Origin: Gemmatimonadota bacterium
GTDB lineage: Bacteria > Orphanbacterota > Orphanbacteria > Orphanbacterales > Orphanbacteraceae
NCBI GenBank assembly: GCA_013002425.1
Contig: JABDJQ010000547.1
Location: 1 to 7,260, forward strand
Reading direction: 5' to 3'
DNA: 7,260 bases
The notes beneath the pieces are model-generated. The model was not told where the DNA came from. It ran no database searches and worked only from the letters and a program-made list of their open reading frames with translations. This document shows positions 1 through 6,960 of the stretch, one piece after another. The position numbers were made by a program, and so were the translations under genes. Numbering within the stretch: position 1 is the stretch's first letter; each line of letters starts with the position of its first letter.

Positions 1-2
1 GT

Positions 3-896
3 TTCTGGCTCTGGAGCCCCGCAGCCGCGCCGTCGTGGGCCGTTCAGGTCGGCCGACAGGACTTCGATGAGGAGCGCGAGTGGCTCTACGACGAGAATCT
101 CGATGCCGTGAGAGTTCACTGGCGTCGCAGCACGGCCCGCGTCGAAGGCTCCCTGTCGACGCGCTGGAATTCGACGAGCTCCCGACTCGACGGGTGGACG
201 AACGCCATCCTCTTTGCCGAACGCGAAGTCCGTGATCGTCACGTGCTGGCGCTCTGGGGCATCCATCGGGCAAACGGGTCCGACACGCCGACATGGATCG
301 GACTGCGATCAAGCGGCCGGCTCTCGCGACGCCTGCGCCACTGGGTGGACACGGCATCACTGACGGGAAACCTGGACGGAGTCCGACGATCCGCTTATGC
401 GATCGATGCCGGGCTCCGGTACCGGGCGATCCAGAAAAACCGCACCGAGTTCACGGTCGGCTGGGCGCGCGGATCGGGTGGTGGCGACTCAAGAGAAACG
501 TTCCATTCCACCGGTCTCGGCGATAACAACGCGCGATTCGGCGGTGTTACGGGTTTCAAATATTATGGAGAACTCCTCGAACCCGAGCTCGTGAATCTCG
601 AGATCGTCACCGCTGCCGCAGGGTTCCGTCCGACGAGATCGAGTTCGATCGATCTGATCTTCCATGATTACAGGCAGGTTGCTGCGAGTCGGCGTGATTT
701 CGATACCGCGCTCGAATCGAGACCGCTCGGACTCGATCCCGATCTCGGTAGCGAGTGGAACGTGATCGTCGGATTCGAAGAGCTTCGTCAAGTCGACATC
801 GAGTATGACTTCGCATATTTCACGCCCGGTCGTGCGTTTCCCGAGTCCGCGGAAGCAGCCACCGTGCATCGATTCAAAATGAGATTCAAGTTCTGA
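3..896 (+). CDS. Alginate-export family outer-membrane beta-barrel protein, 3' part (5' end outside window)
   Basis: This is the C-terminal 297 residues of an outer-membrane barrel of the alginate export family (AlgE-like), which in characterised members passes anionic polysaccharide across the outer membrane. The frame is open to the left edge, and the first visible residues already fit the family (VGRQDFDEEREWLYDENLDAVR), so the GTG at 108 is not taken as the start. Further family-like segments are a TFHSTGLGDNNARFGG-type stretch near 505-545, YYGELLEPELVNLEI near 561-605, and FTPGRAF at 819-839 just before the end. The protein ends in FKMRFKF; a terminal Phe after an alternating strand is the usual assembly signal of outer-membrane barrels. 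It is followed after only 17 nt by the first repeat protein, so the two are probably co-transcribed. The actual substrate is unknown: many non-alginate bacteria carry this family, and a general porin role is possible. Confidence 0.85.
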   Translation, partial: FWLWSPAAAPSWAVQVGRQDFDEEREWLYDENLDAVRVHWRRSTARVEGSLSTRWNSTSSRLDGWTNAILFAEREVRDRHVLALWGIHRANGSDTPTWIGLRSSGRLSRRLRHWVDTASLTGNLDGVRRSAYAIDAGLRYRAIQKNRTEFTVGWARGSGGGDSRETFHSTGLGDNNARFGGVTGFKYYGELLEPELVNLEIVTAAAGFRPTRSSSIDLIFHDYRQVAASRRDFDTALESRPLGLDPDLGSEWNVIVGFEELRQVDIEYDFAYFTPGRAFPESAEAATVHRFKMRFKF

Positions 897-899
897 TAC

Positions 900-906
900 A
901 AGGGGG
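900..906 (+). promoter_or_regulatory. Ribosome binding site for the first repeat protein
   Basis: AAGGGGG lies 7 nt upstream of the GTG at 914 and just after the barrel gene's stop. It supports GTG 914 as the start over the in-frame ATG at 941, which would remove the positively charged N-region (RRFIR) of the signal peptide. Confidence 0.6.
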
Positions 907-913
907 ACAATAA

Positions 914-2614
914 GTGCGCCGCTTCATACGCAACACGATCATGACATCGATTCTGATGGCCGCCTCGGCGGGAACCTCGGACGCCGTAATCGTTTCCGGT
1001 CAAGTCACGAACGAGAGCGCCGTCGGCATCCCGAACGTCGACCTCGACTTTTTCGATCGTAATCTCGGCGAGTTCATTGTGACGTCCGGCGACGATACGG
1101 ACTTTCAAGGCAACTACAGCGTGGACGTTCCGATTTCCGAGTACGACATCTTCTTCAACGCTCCCGTCGGTAGCCCGTATCTCGACGCGGAAGTGCGCAT
1201 GGACATTACGGGCGCGACCACGATCGACATGACGCTTCTTTTTGCCTACGCGGCGAACGGGCTCGTTACGGACACGATGGGCACTGGTCTCTTCAATGTC
1301 GATCTGGACTTCTACAACAAGGGCCAGGCGGACGTGATCGAAACGAACGACGACAACACGGACGTTCTCGGCCAGTTCAACGTTTTGGTCCCGGCGGCCA
1401 CCTACGACGTTCGATTTACACCGCCGGCCGGGGATCCGTATGCGGGATATGTCGTGCCGGATGTCGTAATCGGCGCCAATCTCGACCTGGGAACGATCGT
1501 TCTCGAGCCGGGCCTGTTTGTTTCGGGCCAGGTCGTCGATCAGGGCTTGTCTCCGATCGAGAACCTGGACTTCGATTATGAAGACGACCTGACAGGTGAT
1601 GTCATTTTCACGCCGCGCGACAACACGGACGGAAGCGGCGATTTCAACACGGCCGTTCCCGCGGGTTCGTACCGTGTGGTCCTGAACCCGCCGACGGGCA
1701 GCGGTCTTGCCTACAAGGCCATCTCGATCACGGTCGGGGCGGATACGACGCTCGGGCAGATCACGATGGAACCGGGATTCACGTTGAGCGGCATCGTTCA
1801 GGAGGCGGGCGCCGTCCCTGTCGTGAACGCCGACCTTGACATCCTGGAGTCGTCGACGGGCGACGAGATCCCGACCGACAACGACAACACGAACGCTTCC
1901 GGGAACTTCGCGATGACGACGCCCGCGGCGACTGTGGATCTCGTCGTGAAGCCGCCGGCCGGGGCACCGCTGGCCGTTCATATCACCAGAAATCTCGCGG
2001 TTCCCGGCAACCTGAATGTCGGCACGATCGTTTTGTCTCCCGGTTTTGTGATTTCCGGGCAGGTGACGGATGCGAACGCAAATCCCCTTCCGGGCGCTGA
2101 TATCGATCTCGTCGAGATCGGCACGGGGCTGCCCTATCCGACGCTGAACGACGACACCGACCTGAGCGGGAACTACAGCATCCGCGCGGAGGGGAACGGG
2201 TACTACGTCATTGCGAATCCGCCAACAGGCGTGCCGCTCGCGCCAGACACGGTAGTCGTGAACCCGCTCTCGTCCAATACCGTCGTGAACTTCTCGTTCG
2301 GAGCCGTTGTAGTCGGTGTCGGCGACGGCGTCCCCGCGCGTGCAGGAGCTTTCTACGCGCATCCCAATCCGTTCAACCCGACCACGACGATTCGCTTCGA
2401 CATCGCGCAGCCCGGACGGGCCGTAGTCTCCGTTTACAACGTGAACGGGCGCCGCGTGCAGACGCTTCTCGATCGCGTGCTTTCCGAGGGAACCGCGAGC
2501 ACGACCTGGAACGGCCTGGACGATGCCGGCAATTCCGTTGCCTCGGGACGCTACATCGCAGTGCTCCGGGCGAACGGGGAAACCGTAACCACTCCCCTGG
2601 TTCTGCTCCGATGA
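914..2614 (+). CDS. Secreted five-repeat carboxypeptidase-regulatory-like protein with C-terminal sorting domain (paralogue A)
   Basis: This 566-residue protein is probably exported and surface-attached or released. Residues 1 to about 24 form a signal peptide (MRRFIRN, a short hydrophobic stretch, then ASAGTSDA). Five tandem beta-sandwich-like repeats follow, beginning near residues 28, 115, 204, 292 and 381, so the period is 87-89 residues. Each has an SGxV strand, an Asp-x-Asp strand (43-45, 130-132, 219-221, 307-309, 396-398), an acidic loop DDTD, DNTD, DNTD, DNTN, DDTD (ending at 63, 150, 239, 327, 416), then GxF/Y, usually a VPAxxY-type turn, and usually PPxG. This layout fits the carboxypeptidase-regulatory-like fold but with unusual acid-rich positions. 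Residues 478-566 are a FlgD-like/type IX-style sorting domain starting HPNPFNPTTTIRF, with VYNVNGRRV and a SGRYIAVLRA strand. The stop overlaps the next gene. No catalytic motif is visible; a structural, adhesive or calcium-binding role is inference. Confidence 0.93.
   Translation: MRRFIRNTIMTSILMAASAGTSDAVIVSGQVTNESAVGIPNVDLDFFDRNLGEFIVTSGDDTDFQGNYSVDVPISEYDIFFNAPVGSPYLDAEVRMDITGATTIDMTLLFAYAANGLVTDTMGTGLFNVDLDFYNKGQADVIETNDDNTDVLGQFNVLVPAATYDVRFTPPAGDPYAGYVVPDVVIGANLDLGTIVLEPGLFVSGQVVDQGLSPIENLDFDYEDDLTGDVIFTPRDNTDGSGDFNTAVPAGSYRVVLNPPTGSGLAYKAISITVGADTTLGQITMEPGFTLSGIVQEAGAVPVVNADLDILESSTGDEIPTDNDNTNASGNFAMTTPAATVDLVVKPPAGAPLAVHITRNLAVPGNLNVGTIVLSPGFVISGQVTDANANPLPGADIDLVEIGTGLPYPTLNDDTDLSGNYSIRAEGNGYYVIANPPTGVPLAPDTVVVNPLSSNTVVNFSFGAVVVGVGDGVPARAGAFYAHPNPFNPTTTIRFDIAQPGRAVVSVYNVNGRRVQTLLDRVLSEGTASTTWNGLDDAGNSVASGRYIAVLRANGETVTTPLVLLR
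992..2302 (+). repeat. Five tandem ~88-residue protein repeats in paralogue A
   Basis: Residues 27-463 of the protein consist of five units with starts spaced 87, 89, 88 and 89 residues. The conserved frame is SGxV, DxD, D(D/N)TD, GxF/Y and usually PPxG, ending in most units with LGxIxLxPGF. The units are clearly diverged at both DNA and protein level, so this is an old internal duplication rather than a recent, unstable tandem repeat. Confidence 0.9.
2345..2611 (+). other. C-terminal FlgD-like / type IX-style sorting domain of paralogue A
   Basis: Residues 478-566 begin with PNPFNPTTTIRFDI, then show VVSVYNVNGRRVQTL, a TWNGLDDAGN turn and SGRYIAVLRA, ending in LVLLR. This order matches the C-terminal domains found on many secreted proteins of FCB-group and related bacteria. 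Whether a type IX secretion system actually handles it cannot be told from this window, because no secretion gene is present. Confidence 0.8.
2611..2614 (+). promoter_or_regulatory. ATGA stop/start overlap between paralogues A and B
   Basis: The ATG of paralogue B shares bases with the TGA stop of paralogue A. The 20 nt upstream hold no purine-rich ribosome binding site, so re-initiation by ribosomes finishing A is the likely way B is translated, which would tie their amounts together. Confidence 0.7.
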
Positions 2615-4320
2615 ACGTGTTCGGGCGAATCGGATTCGTTGTCGCGGTCGCGCTCTTATTTTCCGGGTTCGAGTCGGTCGCATTGGCGCAGGTCCTGTTC
2701 CAGGGGTTCGTGAGGGACGGATCGGGACAGGAAGTCGTCGGCGCGGATCTCGATTTTTTCGATGCGGAGTCGGGCGTCAAGGTGGACCCGTTCGTTCCGG
2801 GGTCGAGCGAGAACGACAATACGGACGCATTCGGCGTCTACAGCATGGAAGTGATTCCAGGGGTTTACCATGTTCGCTACGAACCCCCTGTCGACCGCGT
2901 AGATCTGGCGCCCGTTCTACTGCGGGACGTCCGGATCACGGAAACGGTACTGCTTGACGTCGTGCTGCCGAGGGGCGCGCGACTCACCGGAACTGTCCGT
3001 GACGAGGCAGGCGCTCCCGTTCCCGGCGTCGACCTCGATTTCATAGACGCGTCAACCGGTGTCAAGGCGGCTACGGTCGGGGATGACACGAACAACCAGG
3101 GGCGGTTCGACGTGAGAGTCGTCCCGGGTACTTATCACGTCGAATGGAAACCGTCGGCGCTGCTCCCGGTGGCACCGGTTCGTGTCGAGTCGCTCACGCT
3201 TTCGGACTCGCTCGACTATTCGCTGACCTTGCCGCGCGGCTACCTGATCGAAGTCGACGTGTTCGATTTTCTGGGGCGTGGCGTGCCGGGCGCCGACGCG
3301 GATGTAATCGACGCCGCGACAGGCAGGCAGTTGCCTCTCGCGGACGACGAATCCGATTTCGGCGGGGCACTCGCCTTTCGCGTGCCGGCAGGCAGCGTAC
3401 ATGTGTTCATCGAGCCGCCGCGGGGCTATCCGATCGTCTCCGGCGTGTTTCATGATGTCGCCGTCGCGGATGATGTCGACCTCGGTCGTATCGACCTGAT
3501 CGAGGGACATCTCTGGGAAGGGATCGTGCGAGACGGGAAGGGAGATTTTCTCGCGGGGGCGGATATCGATCTCCGGGTCACGGGTACGGGGCAGCCCTAT
3601 CCTGCGAGTCCCGTCGGCGTTACGGACACGGGCGGTCGTTTCGAAGTCCGTCTCGTACCGGGCACATACGACATGTCGATTGCGGCGCCCGAGTCGCTCG
3701 GACTCGATACGCTGCATATCCTCGCGTTCTCGATCGAGACCGATACCGTGTCACTCTTCTCGTTCGAGCCCGAAGGCCCGGAAGAAGTGGCGATTCAGGC
3801 GTTCGTCCGTGACGAGTCCGGCATGCCGGTTTCCGGAGCGACCGTTCGCGGCGTGCTGGAAGATCTGGTGATCTGGACCGCGATTACGAACTCGGAAGGA
3901 ATGTTCGAGGCTCTCGTTACCGCAGGGCGCTACACGATCGAAGTCGAGCCGCCCCCGGACTCGAAGCTTCGTCCGCTGTCGCTCGATGACGTTCTCGTGC
4001 CTGACTCGCTGCCCGGGACGCTGGTACTGCCGAACGCCCCTTCGTTCGAAAGCGCCTCCCTGCGCTGTCTTCCGAATCCGATCGTTGATGTCGGGACGGT
4101 GCAGTTCGACGCCCCTGCCGGGGGCGAGAGACTCACGCTCGATCTCTATGACATTGCAGGTCGCCGCGTGCGGCGGCTTCATGACGAGCGTTTCCAGGCG
4201 GGGACGAACCGCTTCGAAGTCGAAACGGGTGCCGGTGATCCGGTTCTGTCTCCGGGGCTCTATTTCCTGCGCGCCACCCTCCCCGGGGAAACACTGACAT
4301 TCAAAGTGGTGGTCTTTTGA
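2611..4320 (+). CDS. Secreted five-repeat carboxypeptidase-regulatory-like protein with C-terminal sorting domain (paralogue B)
   Basis: This 569-residue protein is a tandem paralogue of the preceding gene. A clear signal peptide covers residues 1-26 (GRIGFVVAVALLFSGFESVALA), with likely cleavage before Gln27. Five repeats lie at roughly 29-119, 124-206, 212-296, 301-384 and 394-473. The Asp-x-Asp strand is kept in repeats 1-4 (46-48, 141-143, 229-231, 318-320) and lost in repeat 5, which reads SGATV as in ordinary carboxypeptidase-regulatory-like domains. The acidic loop drifts from DNTD (69-72) to DDTN, DDESD, VTDT and TNSE. Residues 484-569 are a sorting-type domain with LPNPIVDVGTVQF, LYDIAGRRVRRL and SPGLYFLRA, ending VVVF. 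The ATG overlaps the upstream stop as ATGA and has no evident Shine-Dalgarno sequence, so translation is probably coupled to paralogue A. No enzyme motif is seen; an envelope structural or ligand-binding partner of A is inference. Confidence 0.93.
   Translation: MNVFGRIGFVVAVALLFSGFESVALAQVLFQGFVRDGSGQEVVGADLDFFDAESGVKVDPFVPGSSENDNTDAFGVYSMEVIPGVYHVRYEPPVDRVDLAPVLLRDVRITETVLLDVVLPRGARLTGTVRDEAGAPVPGVDLDFIDASTGVKAATVGDDTNNQGRFDVRVVPGTYHVEWKPSALLPVAPVRVESLTLSDSLDYSLTLPRGYLIEVDVFDFLGRGVPGADADVIDAATGRQLPLADDESDFGGALAFRVPAGSVHVFIEPPRGYPIVSGVFHDVAVADDVDLGRIDLIEGHLWEGIVRDGKGDFLAGADIDLRVTGTGQPYPASPVGVTDTGGRFEVRLVPGTYDMSIAAPESLGLDTLHILAFSIETDTVSLFSFEPEGPEEVAIQAFVRDESGMPVSGATVRGVLEDLVIWTAITNSEGMFEALVTAGRYTIEVEPPPDSKLRPLSLDDVLVPDSLPGTLVLPNAPSFESASLRCLPNPIVDVGTVQFDAPAGGERLTLDLYDIAGRRVRRLHDERFQAGTNRFEVETGAGDPVLSPGLYFLRATLPGETLTFKVVVF
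2695..4029 (+). repeat. Five tandem protein repeats in paralogue B
   Basis: Residues 29-473 form five units homologous to those of paralogue A, with slightly more variable spacing (about 88-95 residues). The first unit is the most A-like (ADLDFFDAESG followed by DNTD). The last lacks both acidic signatures and looks like a generic carboxypeptidase-regulatory-like domain. Confidence 0.85.
4060..4317 (+). other. C-terminal sorting-type domain of paralogue B
   Basis: Residues 484-569 align by eye with the end of paralogue A: LPNP in place of HPNPFNP, LDLYDIAGRRVRRL in place of VSVYNVNGRRVQTL, and SPGLYFLRATLPGE in place of SGRYIAVLRANGE. The PFNPTTT part is replaced by PIVDVGT, so this is a divergent copy. 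Confidence 0.72.
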
Positions 4321-4325
4321 CGGCC

Positions 4326-4333
4326 GAGGAGGA
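4326..4333 (+). promoter_or_regulatory. Strong ribosome binding site for the sulfatase-superfamily gene
   Basis: GAGGAGGA ends 9 nt before the ATG at 4343 and lies in the 22-nt gap after paralogue B. It fixes that ATG as the start and suggests translation of this gene independent of the coupled pair upstream. Confidence 0.75.
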
Positions 4334-4342
4334 TTCAGCAAC

Positions 4343-5734
4343 ATGACACGGACAGACACTCGATACCCGATTCTGATCGTCTGCATCGACAGTCTGCGGG
4401 CCGACGCCGTCGACGGAACTTCACGAGACGACTTCTGGGGGGACCTCCGCCCCCGTACGCCCGTGATCGATTCGTTCATACGTGAATCGATCGGTTTCCC
4501 CCACGCCTATTCCGTTTCGGCATGGACGAAGCCGACGGTGCCTTCGATATTTACGTCGCTCTATCCGAGCGAACACGGTGTTCTCGAGACCGCAAAAGAG
4601 AAAGGGGGCGCTGTCACTTCACCGCCGATGCCGAAAGAGGCGACAACGCTCGCGAAGGCGCTGCACGACCTCGGGTACCGGACGTCGGGTATTGCGAAGA
4701 ACGCGCAGTTCGAAACGATCGCATCATTCGATCGCGGTTTCGACTTCTTTACGTCAAACATGGAGGCAAGCGGAAGCCTGGGGCTCTTCGATGAGCTGGG
4801 GATCGGCAGCGCTTCCGTTCCGACCTTCACCTATCTGCATATGATGGAACCGCACTGGCCGTTCAGCGATGCGGTCGCCGAGCGACTGGAGTCGGAGAGC
4901 TCCGGGCGGTTCGCGTTTCATCGGTATACCGGGGATGACTGGAAAGGCCTCAAGAAGCGCATGCGGCGCGGGGAAACGGAATTGAGCCCGGAGGAGTTCC
5001 GTTTTCTGAAGCGCGCGTATGCTGCTGCCGTGGAAGAGGCGGATTCCGCTCTCGGCCAGATCTGGGAGGGTATGCGACACGGGCGCCGCTGGGACGATAC
5101 GCTTGTCATTCTGACAGCGGATCATGGCGAGGAATTGAACGATCACGGAGCGGTCGGACACGGACAGTCGTTGTATGAAGAACTGACGCGCGTGCCCCTT
5201 TATCTGAAACCGCCCGCCTCGGTCGACCCCGCATTGCTCGATTGTCTGCGAGGAGCTTCCGGCGATGTCGTTTCCCTTCTCGACCTTTACCCGACTGTAC
5301 TGGGCATGATCGGGCAGGAAACGAGTGCTCTGGCTGTCTCCGGTATCGACCTGACGCGAGTCTCTAATTCCGGGCGGACCGTCTTTGCCGAGGTCAAACA
5401 CAAGCGTCGCTATCTGGAAGCCGCGATCACGAAACGGTTCAAGGCGATTCGTAACACCCGATTCAAGAAAAACCCCGGCGCGGGGAGGGAAGACTACAAC
5501 AATCTTAGAGAACTGCTCTCTTCGCGCAAGCGCTCGACCGGGTTCGAGCTCTACGACCTCGTCTCGGATCCTGCGGAACTCGAGAACCTCGCCGACCGCA
5601 ATCCGGAGATGCGCAGGACTCTTGAGGCGTCACTCGACGACTGGCGCTCGCAGGTTCGTGACGCGCTGGCCGCGGAGAGCGGATCGGTGGACGAAGAGAT
5701 CATCCGCCGACTCGAGAAGCTCGGCTACATGTAG
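4343..5734 (+). CDS. Sulfatase/alkaline phosphatase superfamily hydrolase or transferase with Thr nucleophile
   Basis: This 463-residue enzyme has the sulfatase-like (PF00884-type) fold by motif. Residues 11-21 (LIVCIDSLRAD) give the first metal Asp, D16. SAWTKPTVPSIFTSLYPSEHG (59-79) is the nucleophile segment. LHMMEPHWPF (165-174) is the usual mid-domain motif, and TADHGEEL with GHGQSLYEE (258-279) supplies D260, H261 and H273. At the place of the Cys or Ser of the CxPSR sulfatase signature stands Thr62, and the Arg is replaced by Val66. It is therefore unlikely to be a formylglycine sulfatase and more likely a phosphatase, phosphodiesterase or phosphoglycerol/phosphoethanolamine-type transferase. 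The C-terminus RRLEKLGYM matches the common LGY ending of such proteins. There is no signal peptide or membrane segment, so it should act in the cytoplasm, which is unusual if it modifies exported polymers. It is probably the last gene of the operon. Substrate is unknown. Confidence 0.9.
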   Translation: MTRTDTRYPILIVCIDSLRADAVDGTSRDDFWGDLRPRTPVIDSFIRESIGFPHAYSVSAWTKPTVPSIFTSLYPSEHGVLETAKEKGGAVTSPPMPKEATTLAKALHDLGYRTSGIAKNAQFETIASFDRGFDFFTSNMEASGSLGLFDELGIGSASVPTFTYLHMMEPHWPFSDAVAERLESESSGRFAFHRYTGDDWKGLKKRMRRGETELSPEEFRFLKRAYAAAVEEADSALGQIWEGMRHGRRWDDTLVILTADHGEELNDHGAVGHGQSLYEELTRVPLYLKPPASVDPALLDCLRGASGDVVSLLDLYPTVLGMIGQETSALAVSGIDLTRVSNSGRTVFAEVKHKRRYLEAAITKRFKAIRNTRFKKNPGAGREDYNNLRELLSSRKRSTGFELYDLVSDPAELENLADRNPEMRRTLEASLDDWRSQVRDALAAESGSVDEEIIRRLEKLGYM

Positions 5735-5882
5735 AGTACGAGGCATATCTTCGTGGAGGGAGCGCATCGTTCTCCCGTTCGCACGCGGGCCTATTGCGGA
5801 CGCCAGTTCCTGCTGGACACGTGCGACGTTCTGTAGGATCATCGAATAAGCAGCAAGTACCACCCCCTTTCCAGTAAACGCC
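5735..5882. other. Intergenic gap between the operon and the glycoside hydrolase gene
   Basis: This gap holds a small hairpin (GGGAG at 5758-5762 with CTCCC at 5772-5776, loop 9 nt) without a following T run, so it is at best a weak terminator. I found no convincing promoter: TAGGAT at 5834-5839 resembles a -10 box but has no good -35 partner 17 nt upstream. No purine-rich ribosome binding site precedes the ATG at 5883. Confidence 0.4.
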
Positions 5883-6953
5883 ATGACACAACATCCGCGC
5901 ATCCGAGTATCTTCGTTCGTCCGTATTCACCTTGCGGCGCCGTTTCCGGCCGCACTCCTGCTCGCTCTTCTGATTGCGCTTGCGATCGCACTTGTGCTCG
6001 CCCCGTCGCGCGCGTCCGCCGAACCGGTCGCCCGCGGCATGACCGTCTCCTGCCAGACGTGGGGCTGGGAGTGGGGCACCGACGACATGGTGGCCACGAT
6101 GGCCGACCTGAAAGCGATGGGCTGCAACTGGATCGCGATCCATCCGTATGCCGGCATTCGCGGAAACGGCGAAGTCGTCTCGCGCATGGTCGAACAGGGC
6201 GATACGCCCGACTGGCTGACCCGGCCGATCGAAGAAGCCCATCGCCTCGGGCTCGAGATGATGATCAAGCCGCACCTCGCGTACTGGGGCGGGCCCTTTT
6301 CCTGGCGCGGTGAGATCGAGTTTCGAACGGACGAAGAGTGGGAGCGTTTCTTCACGACCTACACCGCGTGGATCGTCGAACTCGCGCGCATCTGCAAAGA
6401 CGCCGACGCGTTCGTGATCGGCACCGAGCTCGATCGCACTCTCGAGCACCACGAACAATGGCAGCGGGTCATCGCGGAAGTGCGCGCCGTGACCGACGCG
6501 CCCCTGACCTATGCCGCCAACTGGACCGACTACGAGCGCGTGTCGTTCTGGCCGCAGCTCGACGTGATCGGGATCCAGTCGTATTTTCCGCTCGCCGACA
6601 CGCCCGGGCTGCGCGAAGAGGCGAGCCTCGACTCCGCGTGGGCCTCGCTCGGTGATCGGCTGCGCGCATTCGCCGAACCTCTCGACAAACGCGTGCTCCT
6701 CACCGAACTCGGCTACAACCGTTCGTCGAGCGCCGCATGGAAGCCGTGGGAGTATCGATCCGGCGGCGACGACGCCGAAGAGATCCAGCGCCGCTGCATG
6801 AACGCCGCGCTCCGTGCGCTCGAAGGGAACGACCTCTTCGTCGGCGCGTTCCTCTGGAAATGGTTCCCGGGCGAACAGCAGGGCCGGCGCGGCAACTTTC
6901 TGCTCTCGACGCCCACGATGCGAGGCGTCATCTCTTCTCACTGGGTGAAATAG
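5883..6953 (+). CDS. Secreted GH113-like glycoside hydrolase (beta-mannanase-like)
   Basis: This 356-residue protein resembles glycoside hydrolase family 113, retaining enzymes of the TIM-barrel clan whose known members cut beta-1,4-mannan. A long signal sequence covers residues 1-46, with hydrophobic core AALLLALLIALAIALVLA (23-40) and ASA before Glu47. The barrel follows: ARGMTVSCQTWGW (50-62), CNWIAIHPYA (81-90), MMIKPHL (126-132), then FVIGTELD (177-184) with Glu182 as expected acid/base. TYAANW (209-214) and DVIGIQSYFPLAD (227-239) come next, then LLTELGYN (272-279) with Glu275 as expected nucleophile and FLWKWFPG (323-330). It should act in the periplasm or outside the cell. The only in-frame ATG that keeps the signal peptide is 5883; no clear ribosome binding site precedes it. 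Codon third positions look more GC-rich than in the upstream genes. Exact substrate is uncertain. Confidence 0.9.
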   Translation: MTQHPRIRVSSFVRIHLAAPFPAALLLALLIALAIALVLAPSRASAEPVARGMTVSCQTWGWEWGTDDMVATMADLKAMGCNWIAIHPYAGIRGNGEVVSRMVEQGDTPDWLTRPIEEAHRLGLEMMIKPHLAYWGGPFSWRGEIEFRTDEEWERFFTTYTAWIVELARICKDADAFVIGTELDRTLEHHEQWQRVIAEVRAVTDAPLTYAANWTDYERVSFWPQLDVIGIQSYFPLADTPGLREEASLDSAWASLGDRLRAFAEPLDKRVLLTELGYNRSSSAAWKPWEYRSGGDDAEEIQRRCMNAALRALEGNDLFVGAFLWKWFPGEQQGRRGNFLLSTPTMRGVISSHWVK

Positions 6954-6960
6954 GCGAAGT

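Noticed and set aside
108..896. GTG at 108 as a start codon for the barrel gene
   Set aside because: The frame stays open to the left edge and the residues before it already match the alginate-export family, and no signal peptide follows 108. The gene is truncated by the window.
788..2683. 631-codon open frame on the - strand opposite paralogue A
   Set aside because: Its translation is rich in Arg, Asp and His with no domain, signal or repeat logic of its own. The + strand frame has a signal peptide, regular repeats and a sorting domain. The antisense frame stays open because of the codon bias of the real gene.
3751..4479. 242-codon open frame on the - strand across the end of paralogue B and the start of the sulfatase-like gene
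   Set aside because: It overlaps two well-supported + strand genes and their ribosome binding site, and shows no family motif.
5758..5776. Hairpin after the sulfatase-like gene as an intrinsic terminator
   Set aside because: The stem is only 5 bp with a 9-nt loop, and no T run follows.
5811..5839. Possible promoter before the glycoside hydrolase (TAGGAT as -10)
   Set aside because: The hexamer 17 nt upstream (TGCTGG) does not resemble a -35 box, and promoter rules in the likely lineage are uncertain.
5700..6941. 413-codon open frame on the - strand opposite the glycoside hydrolase
   Set aside because: It is a shadow of a high-GC3 gene; the + strand carries the GH113-type motifs with both catalytic glutamates.
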